30,484 nucleotides of DNA from positions 1 through 30,484 of the forward strand of contig SVAQ01000012.1 of assembly GCA_015059305.1 (NCBI GenBank). The letters are read 5' to 3'. Origin of the DNA: Bacillota bacterium (lineage in GTDB: Bacteria > Bacillota_I > Bacilli_A > RF39 > UBA660). The stretch's first letter is position 1; each line of letters opens with the position of its first letter. The translations under genes and the position numbers were made by a program. Below are positions 1 through 6,327 of the stretch, one piece after another. The notes under the pieces were generated by a model. The model made no database searches, was not told the DNA's origin, and saw nothing but the letters and a program-made list of their open reading frames with translations.

Positions 1-1
1 G

Positions 2-490
2 AATAAATGGATAAAATATATTTTATGGGTTATTGGTATAATTGTTTTAGTAATGGTTATTGATATAACTTGTATTTTTACAATACATAGACCATTATTT
101 GCCATAAAAGAAGATAATGGAGATTCAGTAAACATTGTATATAGAGGGTTATTATATGACACATTATATTGTCACGAATATTCTACACCACAAGTAAAAC
201 CAAAAGGAACAAAGATATCGTGTGCTATAGAACGAGTTGATGTGGGTGATGTTGTAAGTATTAAAGATACAACAAAAGAAATCAAAGACTTTGCTTGTGA
301 TTCAGCTTTAGAACAATTTTACGAAGATGATATGTATAAATATTCGTGGAGTTGTATAAAAAATGATTATATGGTTGTTAAATATGAAAGTGGTTTTGAA
401 GAAAATATCAGTGATGCTTTAAAGTATGGGACAATAACAATTAGTGATTTAGATAGATTTAATATTAGTTATATTAAAGAGGAAAAATAA
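2..490 (+). CDS. Hypothetical membrane-anchored protein, 5' end cut by window edge
   Basis: The reading frame is open from base 2, so the ATG at 53 is probably internal. The extra upstream codons read NKWIKYILWVIGIIVLVM and complete a single N-terminal membrane helix that the ATG-53 version would cut in half. After the helix comes an extracytoplasmic-looking domain of about 125 residues with four cysteines (Cys in DTLYCHEY, KISCAIE, DFACDS and WSCIK), perhaps in disulfides. The pattern after the helix (RPLFAIKED, then YRGLLYDTLYC) resembles small anchored proteins often carried as cargo on Firmicutes mobile elements, but I do not recognise a named family. It lies just upstream of another membrane-protein gene and within the presumed integrated element. 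Function unknown. Confidence 0.6.
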   Translation, partial: NKWIKYILWVIGIIVLVMVIDITCIFTIHRPLFAIKEDNGDSVNIVYRGLLYDTLYCHEYSTPQVKPKGTKISCAIERVDVGDVVSIKDTTKEIKDFACDSALEQFYEDDMYKYSWSCIKNDYMVVKYESGFEENISDALKYGTITISDLDRFNISYIKEEK

Positions 491-494
491 TTAT

Positions 495-959
495 ATGGAT
501 TTAAAAATTTTAGGAATTAGTAGCGAAGTTTTTTTATTAATAATATCTACTATAGTATTAATAATTCAGTTGTTATTATGTTTTAAGATTAAAAGCAAAT
601 TTATTAAATTAATACCAATTATTTTGTTTTCAATTTTAGCAATTGTTTTTTCAATTTTAACATTTATTTTGGATGACTGGGATAGTGTCGGTTGTTTATT
701 GCTTGCCATAGGTTCTTCATTCTTGCTATTTGTTTGTGGTATAAGCTGGATAATATGGAGGTTTAATATAAAATTAGAAAAGGAAAAATTAAAAATGAGA
801 ATTTATCTAATACTTTATATTATATTTCTAATAATAACTTTCATAAGTGCTGTATATGTAATATATACCAAAGGTCAAAGTAATCCAGGGTTAGCAATTG
901 TTTCGATGTTATTTGCATTAATATTTATAGGGTTATATAGAAATAGCAAAAATAAATAA
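495..959 (+). CDS. Hypothetical integral membrane protein
   Basis: The protein has 154 residues and is almost entirely hydrophobic. About four to five membrane helices are visible, roughly residues 9-31, 37-60, 66-90, 100-122 and 128-147, with a basic KLEKEKLKMR loop before the fourth. The start lies four bases after the previous stop, with an AGAGGAAA stretch upstream as a modest ribosome binding site, so the two genes are probably co-transcribed. A terminator hairpin follows 25 bases after the stop. No catalytic motif is visible. Its position beside a serine recombinase suggests element cargo. Function not recognised. Confidence 0.65.
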   Translation: MDLKILGISSEVFLLIISTIVLIIQLLLCFKIKSKFIKLIPIILFSILAIVFSILTFILDDWDSVGCLLLAIGSSFLLFVCGISWIIWRFNIKLEKEKLKMRIYLILYIIFLIITFISAVYVIYTKGQSNPGLAIVSMLFALIFIGLYRNSKNK

Positions 960-983
960 ATAAATAACAAATTACAATTTTAT

Positions 984-1014
984 AAGCAGATCTATAATAA
1001 GATTTGCTTTTATT
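984..1014 (+). terminator. Rho-independent terminator
   Basis: Arms AAGCAGATCT (984-993) and AGATTTGCTT (1000-1009) pair with one G-U, with a 6-base loop and a T-rich tail. It ends the two-gene cargo unit. Confidence 0.75.
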
Positions 1015-1045
1015 ATGTTATAATATTAGTAAGTTTATAGAGTAG

Positions 1046-1066
1046 AGAGCAGTGATGCTCTTTTTT
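1046..1066 (+). terminator. Short hairpin with six-T tail
   Basis: AGAGC (1046-1050) pairs with GCTCT (1057-1061), followed by Ts. A TATAAT sits at 1019-1024, so this could end a very short transcript or be a second terminator for the upstream unit. The stem is only 5 bp, so it is weak. Confidence 0.4.
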
Positions 1067-1131
1067 GTTATAAGAAAAAATGAATAATTTTTATATTTTT
1101 ATAGATAATAATAAGAGATAAAGGAGTTGAT

Positions 1132-1254
1132 ATTATAAAGAAAAATAAATATGAATATAAAATTAATTATATTTATAGTAATACAAAAGAAGTGAATTTT
1201 AAGAGAGTGTTAGAAAATCTCTTTAAAAAGTATTTAATAGATTATATAGATTAG
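1132..1254 (+). CDS. Small 40-codon ORF before the recombinase, apparent ATT start
   Basis: The frame reads IIKKNKYEYKINYIYSNTKE followed by a VNFKRVLENLFKKYL-type amphipathic end and a TAG stop at 1252. A good ribosome binding site, AAGGAG (1121-1126), lies five bases before an ATT codon at 1132, but no ATG, GTG or TTG is available in frame. The charged, regular pattern looks like the small proteins often encoded immediately before recombinase genes in Clostridium and Bacillus integrative elements. It may use the rare ATT start, or its start codon may have mutated and the gene be dead. It lies about 100 bases upstream of the recombinase gene. Function unknown. Confidence 0.4.
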   Translation: MIKKNKYEYKINYIYSNTKEVNFKRVLENLFKKYLIDYID

Positions 1255-1270
1255 AAATTTTTGGTAATAG

Positions 1271-1330
1271 AGAAGATTAGTAACAATTTTTACCTTGTTT
1301 GGTGTATAATTAAATTGTAGTTAATCTTCT
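1271..1330. repeat. Imperfect inverted repeat around the recombinase promoter region
   Basis: Left arm 1271-1289 (AGAAGATTA, 3 bases, ACAATTT) and right arm 1312-1330 are reverse complements except for the three central bases. The 22-base spacer holds a TATAAT at 1305-1310. This may be an operator, a recombinase binding site or an attenuator hairpin; the sequence cannot decide. Confidence 0.5.
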
Positions 1331-1354
1331 TTATTTTATTCGGAAGGAGGATAA

Positions 1355-2974
1355 ATGAATAGAATATATGAAGATATAAAAAAAGCAAAAGGATATGGTC
1401 GTTTATCTGATGAAGATAGAGATAAAAGAAATTTCTCTATGGAAAGTAATAGTATATCATCTCAAAGAACAATAATTGATCAATTTTGTGATGAAAAAAA
1501 CATAGTAAATACAGGATACTATTACGATGATGGTATAACAGGTCAAACTTTTGAAAGAGATGGCTGGAATCAATTAATAAGGGATATTGAAGCTGGATTA
1601 GTTGATTGTGTTATCACTAAGGATTTATCTAGACTGGGAAGAGATCATACAGAAACTGGTTATTATATTGAAAAGTATTTTCCTGAACATAAAATAAGAT
1701 ACATTTCAATAAATGATAATTGGGATTCAAAATATGATTCAGTTGATTTAATCTTATGGAAATTAGCATATAACGATGTTTATTGTGCTGATATTTCAAG
1801 AAAAATTAAAAGTAATTTAAATAGTAAGAAAAGATTAGGACTGTATATGGGAAGTTTTGCTCCTTATGGATATGTTAAAAACAAAGAAGATAAACATTAT
1901 CTAGAAGTTGATGAACAAACTGGATATATAGTAAAAGAAATTTTCGAACTAGCTTATTCTGGTTTAGGTACTACAAAAATTGCAAATATTCTAAATGAAA
2001 AGAAATATATTACACCAGGTGCTTATTGTAAAAGAGTTCGTAAGGATAGAAGAATTAGTGATTTAGTTGGTGAAATATGGACAACTGGTATGGTAAGAAG
2101 AATATTAACAAATGAAGTTTATATGGGTGATTTAACACAGTGTAAGATTAAGAAAGCGAGCTATAAATCAAAGAAAACTATCAGAAATGATAGAAGTGAT
2201 TGGATTATAGTTAAGGATACTCACGAACCACTTGTTTCAAGAGAAGTATTTGAATCAATTCAAAAAATGTTGGAATTATCACAAAAGAAATATACAAGAT
2301 TGCCTGGCGAAAAACATTTATTAGGAAAATTACTTCATTGTAAGGATTGTCAACATAGAATTGCAATTGCATGGAAGAATCCAAAAAAACATGAACAAGG
2401 AAGAAATGGAGTATGTAATTTTTATAAAAAATATAGTAAGCATAAAGTATGTACTCCTCATTATATTGATTACGATGAATTAGAAACTCAAGTAATAAGT
2501 TATATTAAAATGATTTCCAGAAAGTATATTGAAAAAATAGATACACCATCTTTTATAAAAGATAATTATAAAAACTTACAAGAAAAAATAAGAGAAAAGG
2601 AACTACAATCTCGAAGAAATAAAAATGAATTAGAAAAAGCAGAAATGTTTATGATGAAACTATATGAAGATAAACTAAATGGAGATTTAGATTTAAGTAT
2701 ATATAGAACTTTATCTGAAAAAAAATCAAAGGAATTAGATACATTTAGAGAGCAACAAAAAAAGATAGAAAAAGATATTGCTTTACTACATGAGAAATTA
2801 GATAAAGATAAACATAAATATAATGATATAAAGAGTATATTAAATGGTTTTCTAAATTCAGAATTAATTACTCAAGATTTAATTCATCAAATAATAAAAC
2901 GGATTGATGTGGGAGAAAACAATGAGATTGATGTTCTGTTTAATATAGAAGAACTCGCAGAGTTTAAAGTTTAA
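1355..2974 (+). CDS. Large serine recombinase (TnpX/TndX-like)
   Basis: This 539-residue site-specific recombinase would integrate and excise the element by concerted double-strand exchange through a 5' phosphoserine link. Domain order is: resolvase catalytic domain (about 1-150) with the nucleophile Ser18 in YGRLSDED, the SxxSQ segment, and the TKDLSRLGRDH active-site arginine motif; Recombinase domain (about 165-300) with SFAPYGY and the ILTNEVYMGDL segment; a zinc ribbon starting at Cys329/Cys332 with a second Cys pair near 352 and 367; then a long coiled coil (about 410-500). Length and architecture match large serine recombinases of Tn4451 and Tn5397 type. The start is set by GGAAGGAGG seven bases upstream. 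The stop lies within about 20 bases of the interrupted spoIVB, so the gene sits at the extreme right end of its element. It appears intact. Confidence 0.93.
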   Translation: MNRIYEDIKKAKGYGRLSDEDRDKRNFSMESNSISSQRTIIDQFCDEKNIVNTGYYYDDGITGQTFERDGWNQLIRDIEAGLVDCVITKDLSRLGRDHTETGYYIEKYFPEHKIRYISINDNWDSKYDSVDLILWKLAYNDVYCADISRKIKSNLNSKKRLGLYMGSFAPYGYVKNKEDKHYLEVDEQTGYIVKEIFELAYSGLGTTKIANILNEKKYITPGAYCKRVRKDRRISDLVGEIWTTGMVRRILTNEVYMGDLTQCKIKKASYKSKKTIRNDRSDWIIVKDTHEPLVSREVFESIQKMLELSQKKYTRLPGEKHLLGKLLHCKDCQHRIAIAWKNPKKHEQGRNGVCNFYKKYSKHKVCTPHYIDYDELETQVISYIKMISRKYIEKIDTPSFIKDNYKNLQEKIREKELQSRRNKNELEKAEMFMMKLYEDKLNGDLDLSIYRTLSEKKSKELDTFREQQKKIEKDIALLHEKLDKDKHKYNDIKSILNGFLNSELITQDLIHQIIKRIDVGENNEIDVLFNIEELAEFKV

Positions 2975-2991
2975 TTTTACTTCGCGAATCA

Positions 2992-3525
2992 TGTTTAGGA
3001 CATGAAATATCGGAGGCAGAAACAAGTAGTATTGTTGAAATTAAAAGTGGTTTTATTTTTGAAAATAAAATTACTGGTATTCAAAAAAGTAGACCGGGTG
3101 TACCTGGTAGTAAACTAGCTTCCTTTAATAGTGCTAATCGTTATGGAAGGATATTTAAAAATACAAAATATGGAATATTTGGGACTTATGAAGGGACTTT
3201 ACCTAATACAGAAGCAATGAAGGTGGGAACAAATATTCAGGTGGGAAATGCCATTATTAAAACCGTTATAGAAGGACAAACGGTCGAAGAATTCCCTATT
3301 GAAATTAGTTCGATTAACGAAAATAATCAGACAAAGAATATAGTATTTAAGATTCTTGATGAAGCATTAATTGATAAAACTGGAGGAGTAGTTCAAGGAA
3401 TGAGCGGGTCGCCAATAATTCAGAATAATGAAATTGTTGGGGTATTAACCCATGTCGTTGTCGATAATCCTATTACTGGTTATGGGATATTAATTACGAA
3501 GATGCTCGAAGAGGGCGAAAAATAG
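2992..3525 (+). pseudogene. spoIVB: C-terminal half of SpoIVB peptidase (S55), 5' part displaced by the integrated element
   Basis: The frame reads CLGHEISEAETSSIVEIKSG and continues for about 177 codons to TAG. It carries the SpoIVB peptidase hallmarks: the LGH motif with the catalytic histidine (codon 3001), the GIFGTYEG segment, GGVVQGMSGSPII with the catalytic serine region (3397-3414), and THVVVDNPITGYGI. In Bacillus, SpoIVB is a forespore serine protease that signals activation of pro-sigma-K. The PDZ domain, membrane anchor and everything before the LGH motif are absent. The codons directly upstream (LILLRES) show no resemblance and run into the recombinase stop. The ATG at 3217 lacks a ribosome binding site and would omit the histidine, so it is not a real start. 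The remaining half has no stops or frameshifts, so the break is probably recent or reversible. Confidence 0.85.
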
Positions 3526-3527
3526 TA

Positions 3528-3556
3528 TTTACAAAATTTGGTTTTTATGATAATAT
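3528..3556 (+). promoter_or_regulatory. Possible promoter of the structured RNA region
   Basis: TTTACA at 3528-3533 is followed by an AT-rich TGATAATAT segment, with -10-like hexamers at spacings of 15-17. It starts three bases after the spoIVB stop and points into the hairpin-rich region. Confidence 0.4.
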
Positions 3557-3563
3557 GATAATG

Positions 3564-3750
3564 TAATATTCGAGGGTATCGAAGTGCACTTCGATAGTTG
3601 GACATTTTATTGGGTATTACTCTATGTTTTTTCCCTTGAAGACAATACATCACCTAGATGTACTGGTGAAAAGGAACCAGCCAAAGGTCAATTTGGTAGT
3701 TAGGCCTGAAGACACCTAACTGGAAAAAAGGGTAGCAATATCCTTTTTTT
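3564..3750 (+). ncRNA. Candidate structured RNA (riboswitch-like or sRNA), family unknown
   Basis: The stretch holds a 20-base palindrome (3577-3596, TATCGAAG arms). A long closing stem follows: 3612-3622 GGGTATTACTC with 3730-3743, and 3627-3634 TTTTTTCC with 3722-3729 GGAAAAAA. Inside it are four consecutive perfect hairpins: TACATC/GATGTA, CTGGT/ACCAG, CCAAA/TTTGG and AGTTAGG/CCTAACT. It ends in an intrinsic terminator, GGGTA-GCAA-TATCC, with flanking A6 and T7. The closing stem and the terminator share 3730-3743 and so exclude each other, as in an attenuator. The motif TGAAGACA occurs twice. I match it to no Rfam family from memory. The short string AAGGAACCAGCC recalls SRP RNA but the required fold is absent. 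Confidence 0.5.
3724..3750 (+). terminator. Intrinsic terminator with GCAA tetraloop
   Basis: AAAAAAGGGTA pairs with TATCCTTTTTT around a GNRA-type GCAA loop (3735-3738). It closes the structured RNA region and insulates the next gene. Confidence 0.75.
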
Positions 3751-3757
3751 CGTGGTG

Positions 3758-3786
3758 TTGACATTTAGCTTTAAAAATGATAACTT
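3758..3786 (+). promoter_or_regulatory. Promoter of the zinc-ribbon protein gene
   Basis: A perfect TTGACA (3758-3763), a 17-base spacer and TAACTT (3781-3786) place transcription start near 3793, just before the ribosome binding site AGGTGAT. Confidence 0.6.
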
Positions 3787-3809
3787 TATTTAGAAGATAG
3801 GTGATTAGA

Positions 3810-4676
3810 GTGAAATGTCCTAGCTGTGGAAAAGAAGTTAGTGAGAATAAAAGTTATTGTGATAAATGCGGATCGACTTTGTTTGGCCCCCGAAGTATTG
3901 ATTTAAAAGATTTGGGTGGTGGTAAAAATACTATTCAAAGTAACAATATCAAGTCAATAACGGGAATTGATATTAACGATATAACGCCAGTGCAAAATAC
4001 CGGAGCATATAGCAATAATAAATTGAATGATAAAAAAGAGAAAATAAAAATAAAAAAAGAGAAGCAACCTAAAAAGATGGGTACTATCGTTATGATGATT
4101 ATAATTGCTGGCCTTTTGGGGATATGTGTCTACTTATTTTTAGAAAATCGAAAACTTGGTAGTTTGATAGTAGAACCACCAGAAAATACAACCCCGCCAG
4201 TGCAAACTGAATGTATCGAAGGAATATATGGAATTACTGATTTATATAATTTTTATCTTCCTGATAATTGGGTTTATAGTAAAAAAGCTAATGAGGTACT
4301 GATTTCAAATCAAGAAATTACTTTAATAGTCTATCAGCTTGTTAAAGGAAAAGTTGATCATATCACATCTGATACTTTGAAAAATGAATATATTAATCAA
4401 GGATATACTGGTGTAACTACTCATGAACAAGTCTTAAATTCTCGAAAAATTATGTTTGTGACTTTTAGTGCCAATGATATGTACTTTGTTGATTATTATT
4501 ATCAATTTGATGCTGAAAAGATTATATATGGTCAAATTACTTCGCGAAACAGCAACATTTTAACCGAAGAAGTAAAAGACATCTTATCTTCGCTTACTAT
4601 TCCGAGTGATAGTATTAGTATTACAATGGGAAGAGCTCCCGTTAATTATGAAAAAATTTTTTCTTTGATGATGTAG
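3810..4676 (+). CDS. Zinc-ribbon, single-pass membrane protein of unknown function
   Basis: I prefer the GTG at 3810 (VKCPSCGKEV) to the GTG at 3801, because AGGTGAT (3799-3805) is a near-perfect Shine-Dalgarno for 3810 and would overlap the earlier codon. Domain order: an N-terminal zinc ribbon with CPSC and CDKC cysteine pairs, a charged linker of about 65 residues very rich in Lys, one membrane helix (about residues 90-112), a Pro/Thr-rich spacer, and an outside domain of about 150 residues (YGITDLYNFYLPDNWVYSKK onward). The last part resembles the PsbP/DUF1795-like fold found in many Firmicutes zinc-ribbon membrane proteins, but this is a pattern impression. Topology would put the zinc ribbon in the cytoplasm. 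It is a single-gene unit between the structured RNA and ffh. Function unknown. Confidence 0.7.
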   Translation: MKCPSCGKEVSENKSYCDKCGSTLFGPRSIDLKDLGGGKNTIQSNNIKSITGIDINDITPVQNTGAYSNNKLNDKKEKIKIKKEKQPKKMGTIVMMIIIAGLLGICVYLFLENRKLGSLIVEPPENTTPPVQTECIEGIYGITDLYNFYLPDNWVYSKKANEVLISNQEITLIVYQLVKGKVDHITSDTLKNEYINQGYTGVTTHEQVLNSRKIMFVTFSANDMYFVDYYYQFDAEKIIYGQITSRNSNILTEEVKDILSSLTIPSDSISITMGRAPVNYEKIFSLMM

Positions 4677-4727
4677 TGTGACAAGAAAGAGTAAAATCCA
4701 TTTTTATGTCTTGAAAAAATTAACGTT

Positions 4728-4754
4728 ACTATGATAATATAATATTGTCATAGT
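4728..4754. repeat. 27-base near-perfect palindrome with embedded TATAAT
   Basis: Arms ACTATGATAATAT and ATATTGTCATAGT flank one A, with a single T-G pair. TATAAT at 4738-4743 lies at the centre and TTGAAA at 4711 upstream, so it may be a promoter with overlapping operator, or a hairpin after the zinc-ribbon gene. Confidence 0.5.
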
Positions 4755-4789
4755 ACAGATACAAAATATTGTTTCCATTGTGCAGTATT

Positions 4790-4890
4790 ATTATTTAGCA
4801 AAAAAAACAAATCGCATATGTGAAAAACGCTAAATGATCGTGTTATTGTTCTATGATACTAGAGCATTTTCAATGTCCAACAAATGCTCT
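4790..4890 (+). other. Hairpin-rich intergenic stretch upstream of ffh
   Basis: ATTATTTAGC (4790-4799) pairs with GCTAAATGAT (4829-4838) over an A-rich loop. A second 9-bp perfect stem, AGAGCATTT (4861-4869) with AAATGCTCT (4882-4890), follows. No coding frame is evident. It may be a small RNA or leader; it does not contain the SRP RNA GGAAGCA signature. Confidence 0.35.
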
Positions 4891-4903
4891 TAGTCTGATA
4901 ATT

Positions 4904-4933
4904 AAACAATTGTTTTTGCAACAATTGTTTTTT
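4904..4933 (+). terminator. Terminator-like hairpin overlapping the ffh promoter
   Basis: AAACAATTG (4904-4912) pairs with CAATTGTTT (4922-4930), followed by a T-run to 4933. It could end transcription from the hairpin-rich stretch upstream. Confidence 0.5.
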
Positions 4934-4944
4934 CATGGTAAAAT
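4916..4944 (+). promoter_or_regulatory. ffh promoter
   Basis: TTGCAA (4916-4921), a 17-base spacer and an extended -10 TGGTAAAAT (4936-4944) lie 26 bases before the preferred ffh start. Confidence 0.6.
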
Positions 4945-4970
4945 AAATTTACTAGAAAAGAGTGATAAAA

Positions 4971-6278
4971 ATGTTTGATTATTTAGGAGATCGATTATCT
5001 AATGCAATTAAGAATATTCGCGGAATGGGGAAAATTACTGAAGAAAATATTACCGGAGCAATTCGCGAAATCAGAATGGCATTATTAGAAGCTGATGTTA
5101 ATTATCAAGTTGTAAAAGAATTTACTGATATTGTAAAACAAAAGGCGCTTGGAGCAGATGTTCAAAAACAATTACGTCCTGATGAACTTTTTATTAGTAT
5201 TGTTAAAGATGAATTAATTCACCTGCTAGGAGAAAATCAATCTTTGCTCGAAGTTAATAAAAAACCAACTATTTTGATGCTTGTCGGCCTTCAAGGAAGC
5301 GGTAAAACAACAACTGCTGGAAAAATAGCTAATTTTGTTCGTAAACACCATCATAAGAAACCTTTATTAGTAGCTTGTGATATTTATCGGCCAGCGGCAA
5401 TAGATCAATTAGAAGTTTTAGGAAAGTCACTTGGCATAGATGTCTTTAAAAAAGATAGCAAAAGCGTTGTGGATATTATAACGGATGCTTTAGCTTTTGC
5501 TAAAGAAAATAACAATGATTTTATTATTATCGATACAGCAGGAAGATTGCAAGTTGACCAAGCACTGATGCAAGAACTTAAAGATATTGAAACTAATTTT
5601 GAAGTTCATGAAAAAATCTTAGTTATTGATGCAATGATGGGGCAAGATGCAATCAATGTTATTACCGGCTTTAATGAAAATGTCCATTTAACTGGGGCAG
5701 TATTAACAAAAATGGATAGTAATACTAAAGGTGGTGTAGCCCTTTGTGTAAGACATTTAACGAATGTTCCAATTAAATTTATTGGTGATTCAGAAAAATT
5801 AGATGGTTTATCAGAATTTAATCCAACGCGAATGGCTGAGCGTATTTTGGATATGGGGGATATTCTCTCAATTGCAGAAAAGGTTGAAGGCGTTATTTCT
5901 GAGGATGAAGCTAAAGCTGACGTTGCAAAATTACGAAAAGGCAAATATGATTTAGAGGATTTTTTAAATAATTTAAATCAAATAAAAAAATTAGGACCAC
6001 TGGAAAATATTTTGAAAATGCTTCCTCAGGCACGGAAAATGGGGCTTAATAATATCGCAATAGATCCTAAGGATATGGCTCATATCGAGGCGATTATTAC
6101 TTCGATGACCCCATATGAAAGAAAGCATCCAGATATTTTAAAAGCTTCTCGTAAGCAAAGAATCGCTAAAGGGTGCGGGCAAAGTGTCGAAGATGTTAAT
6201 CGGCTTTTAAATCAATTTGATTCGATGAAAAAAATGATGAAAGAATTAAGTAATGGAAATATGAAAATGCCTTTTTAA
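4971..6278 (+). CDS. ffh: Signal recognition particle GTPase Ffh
   Basis: Ffh binds signal sequences and SRP RNA and delivers ribosome-nascent chains to FtsY at the membrane. The ATG at 4971 gives the canonical MFDYLGDRL N-terminus; a GTG three codons earlier is unlikely. Domain order: helical N domain (1-90); G domain with P-loop GLQGSGKTTT (106-115), DIYRPAA, DTAGR, TKMD and the GVALCV segment; and the methionine-bearing M domain from about residue 325 with the RNA-binding segment SMTPYERKHP...SRKQRIAKGCG. The usual GSG there reads GCG, a tolerated variant. At 435 residues it is close to normal length (B. subtilis about 446), with a short Met-rich tail. The usual upstream partner ylxM is absent, and ffh stands alone with its own promoter and terminator. 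Confidence 0.97.
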   Translation: MFDYLGDRLSNAIKNIRGMGKITEENITGAIREIRMALLEADVNYQVVKEFTDIVKQKALGADVQKQLRPDELFISIVKDELIHLLGENQSLLEVNKKPTILMLVGLQGSGKTTTAGKIANFVRKHHHKKPLLVACDIYRPAAIDQLEVLGKSLGIDVFKKDSKSVVDIITDALAFAKENNNDFIIIDTAGRLQVDQALMQELKDIETNFEVHEKILVIDAMMGQDAINVITGFNENVHLTGAVLTKMDSNTKGGVALCVRHLTNVPIKFIGDSEKLDGLSEFNPTRMAERILDMGDILSIAEKVEGVISEDEAKADVAKLRKGKYDLEDFLNNLNQIKKLGPLENILKMLPQARKMGLNNIAIDPKDMAHIEAIITSMTPYERKHPDILKASRKQRIAKGCGQSVEDVNRLLNQFDSMKKMMKELSNGNMKMPF

Positions 6279-6297
6279 TTCCGAAAGTTTTGCAATA

Positions 6298-6327
6298 AAA
6301 AAGTCACTTTTAACTAAGTGCTTTTTT
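6298..6327. terminator. Bidirectional terminator between ffh and the minus-strand peptidase
   Basis: AAAAAGTCACTT (6298-6309) and AAGTGCTTTTTT (6316-6327) pair with one bulged base. A-runs on the left and T-runs on the right let it serve both strands. Confidence 0.8.

Noticed and set aside
3217..3525. Independent 102-residue protein starting at ATG 3217
   Set aside because: The same frame is open and SpoIVB-like for about 75 codons before it, and the ATG has no ribosome binding site.
3640..3700. SRP (4.5S) RNA, from the string AAGGAACCAGCC and the nearness of ffh
   Set aside because: The GGUC/GGAAGCAGCC symmetric loop cannot be formed; the string instead lies in the CTGGT/ACCAG hairpin.
5606..5944. 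Minus-strand ORF of 112 codons inside ffh
   Set aside because: It is antisense to a clear conserved GTPase and has no ribosome binding site or family resemblance.
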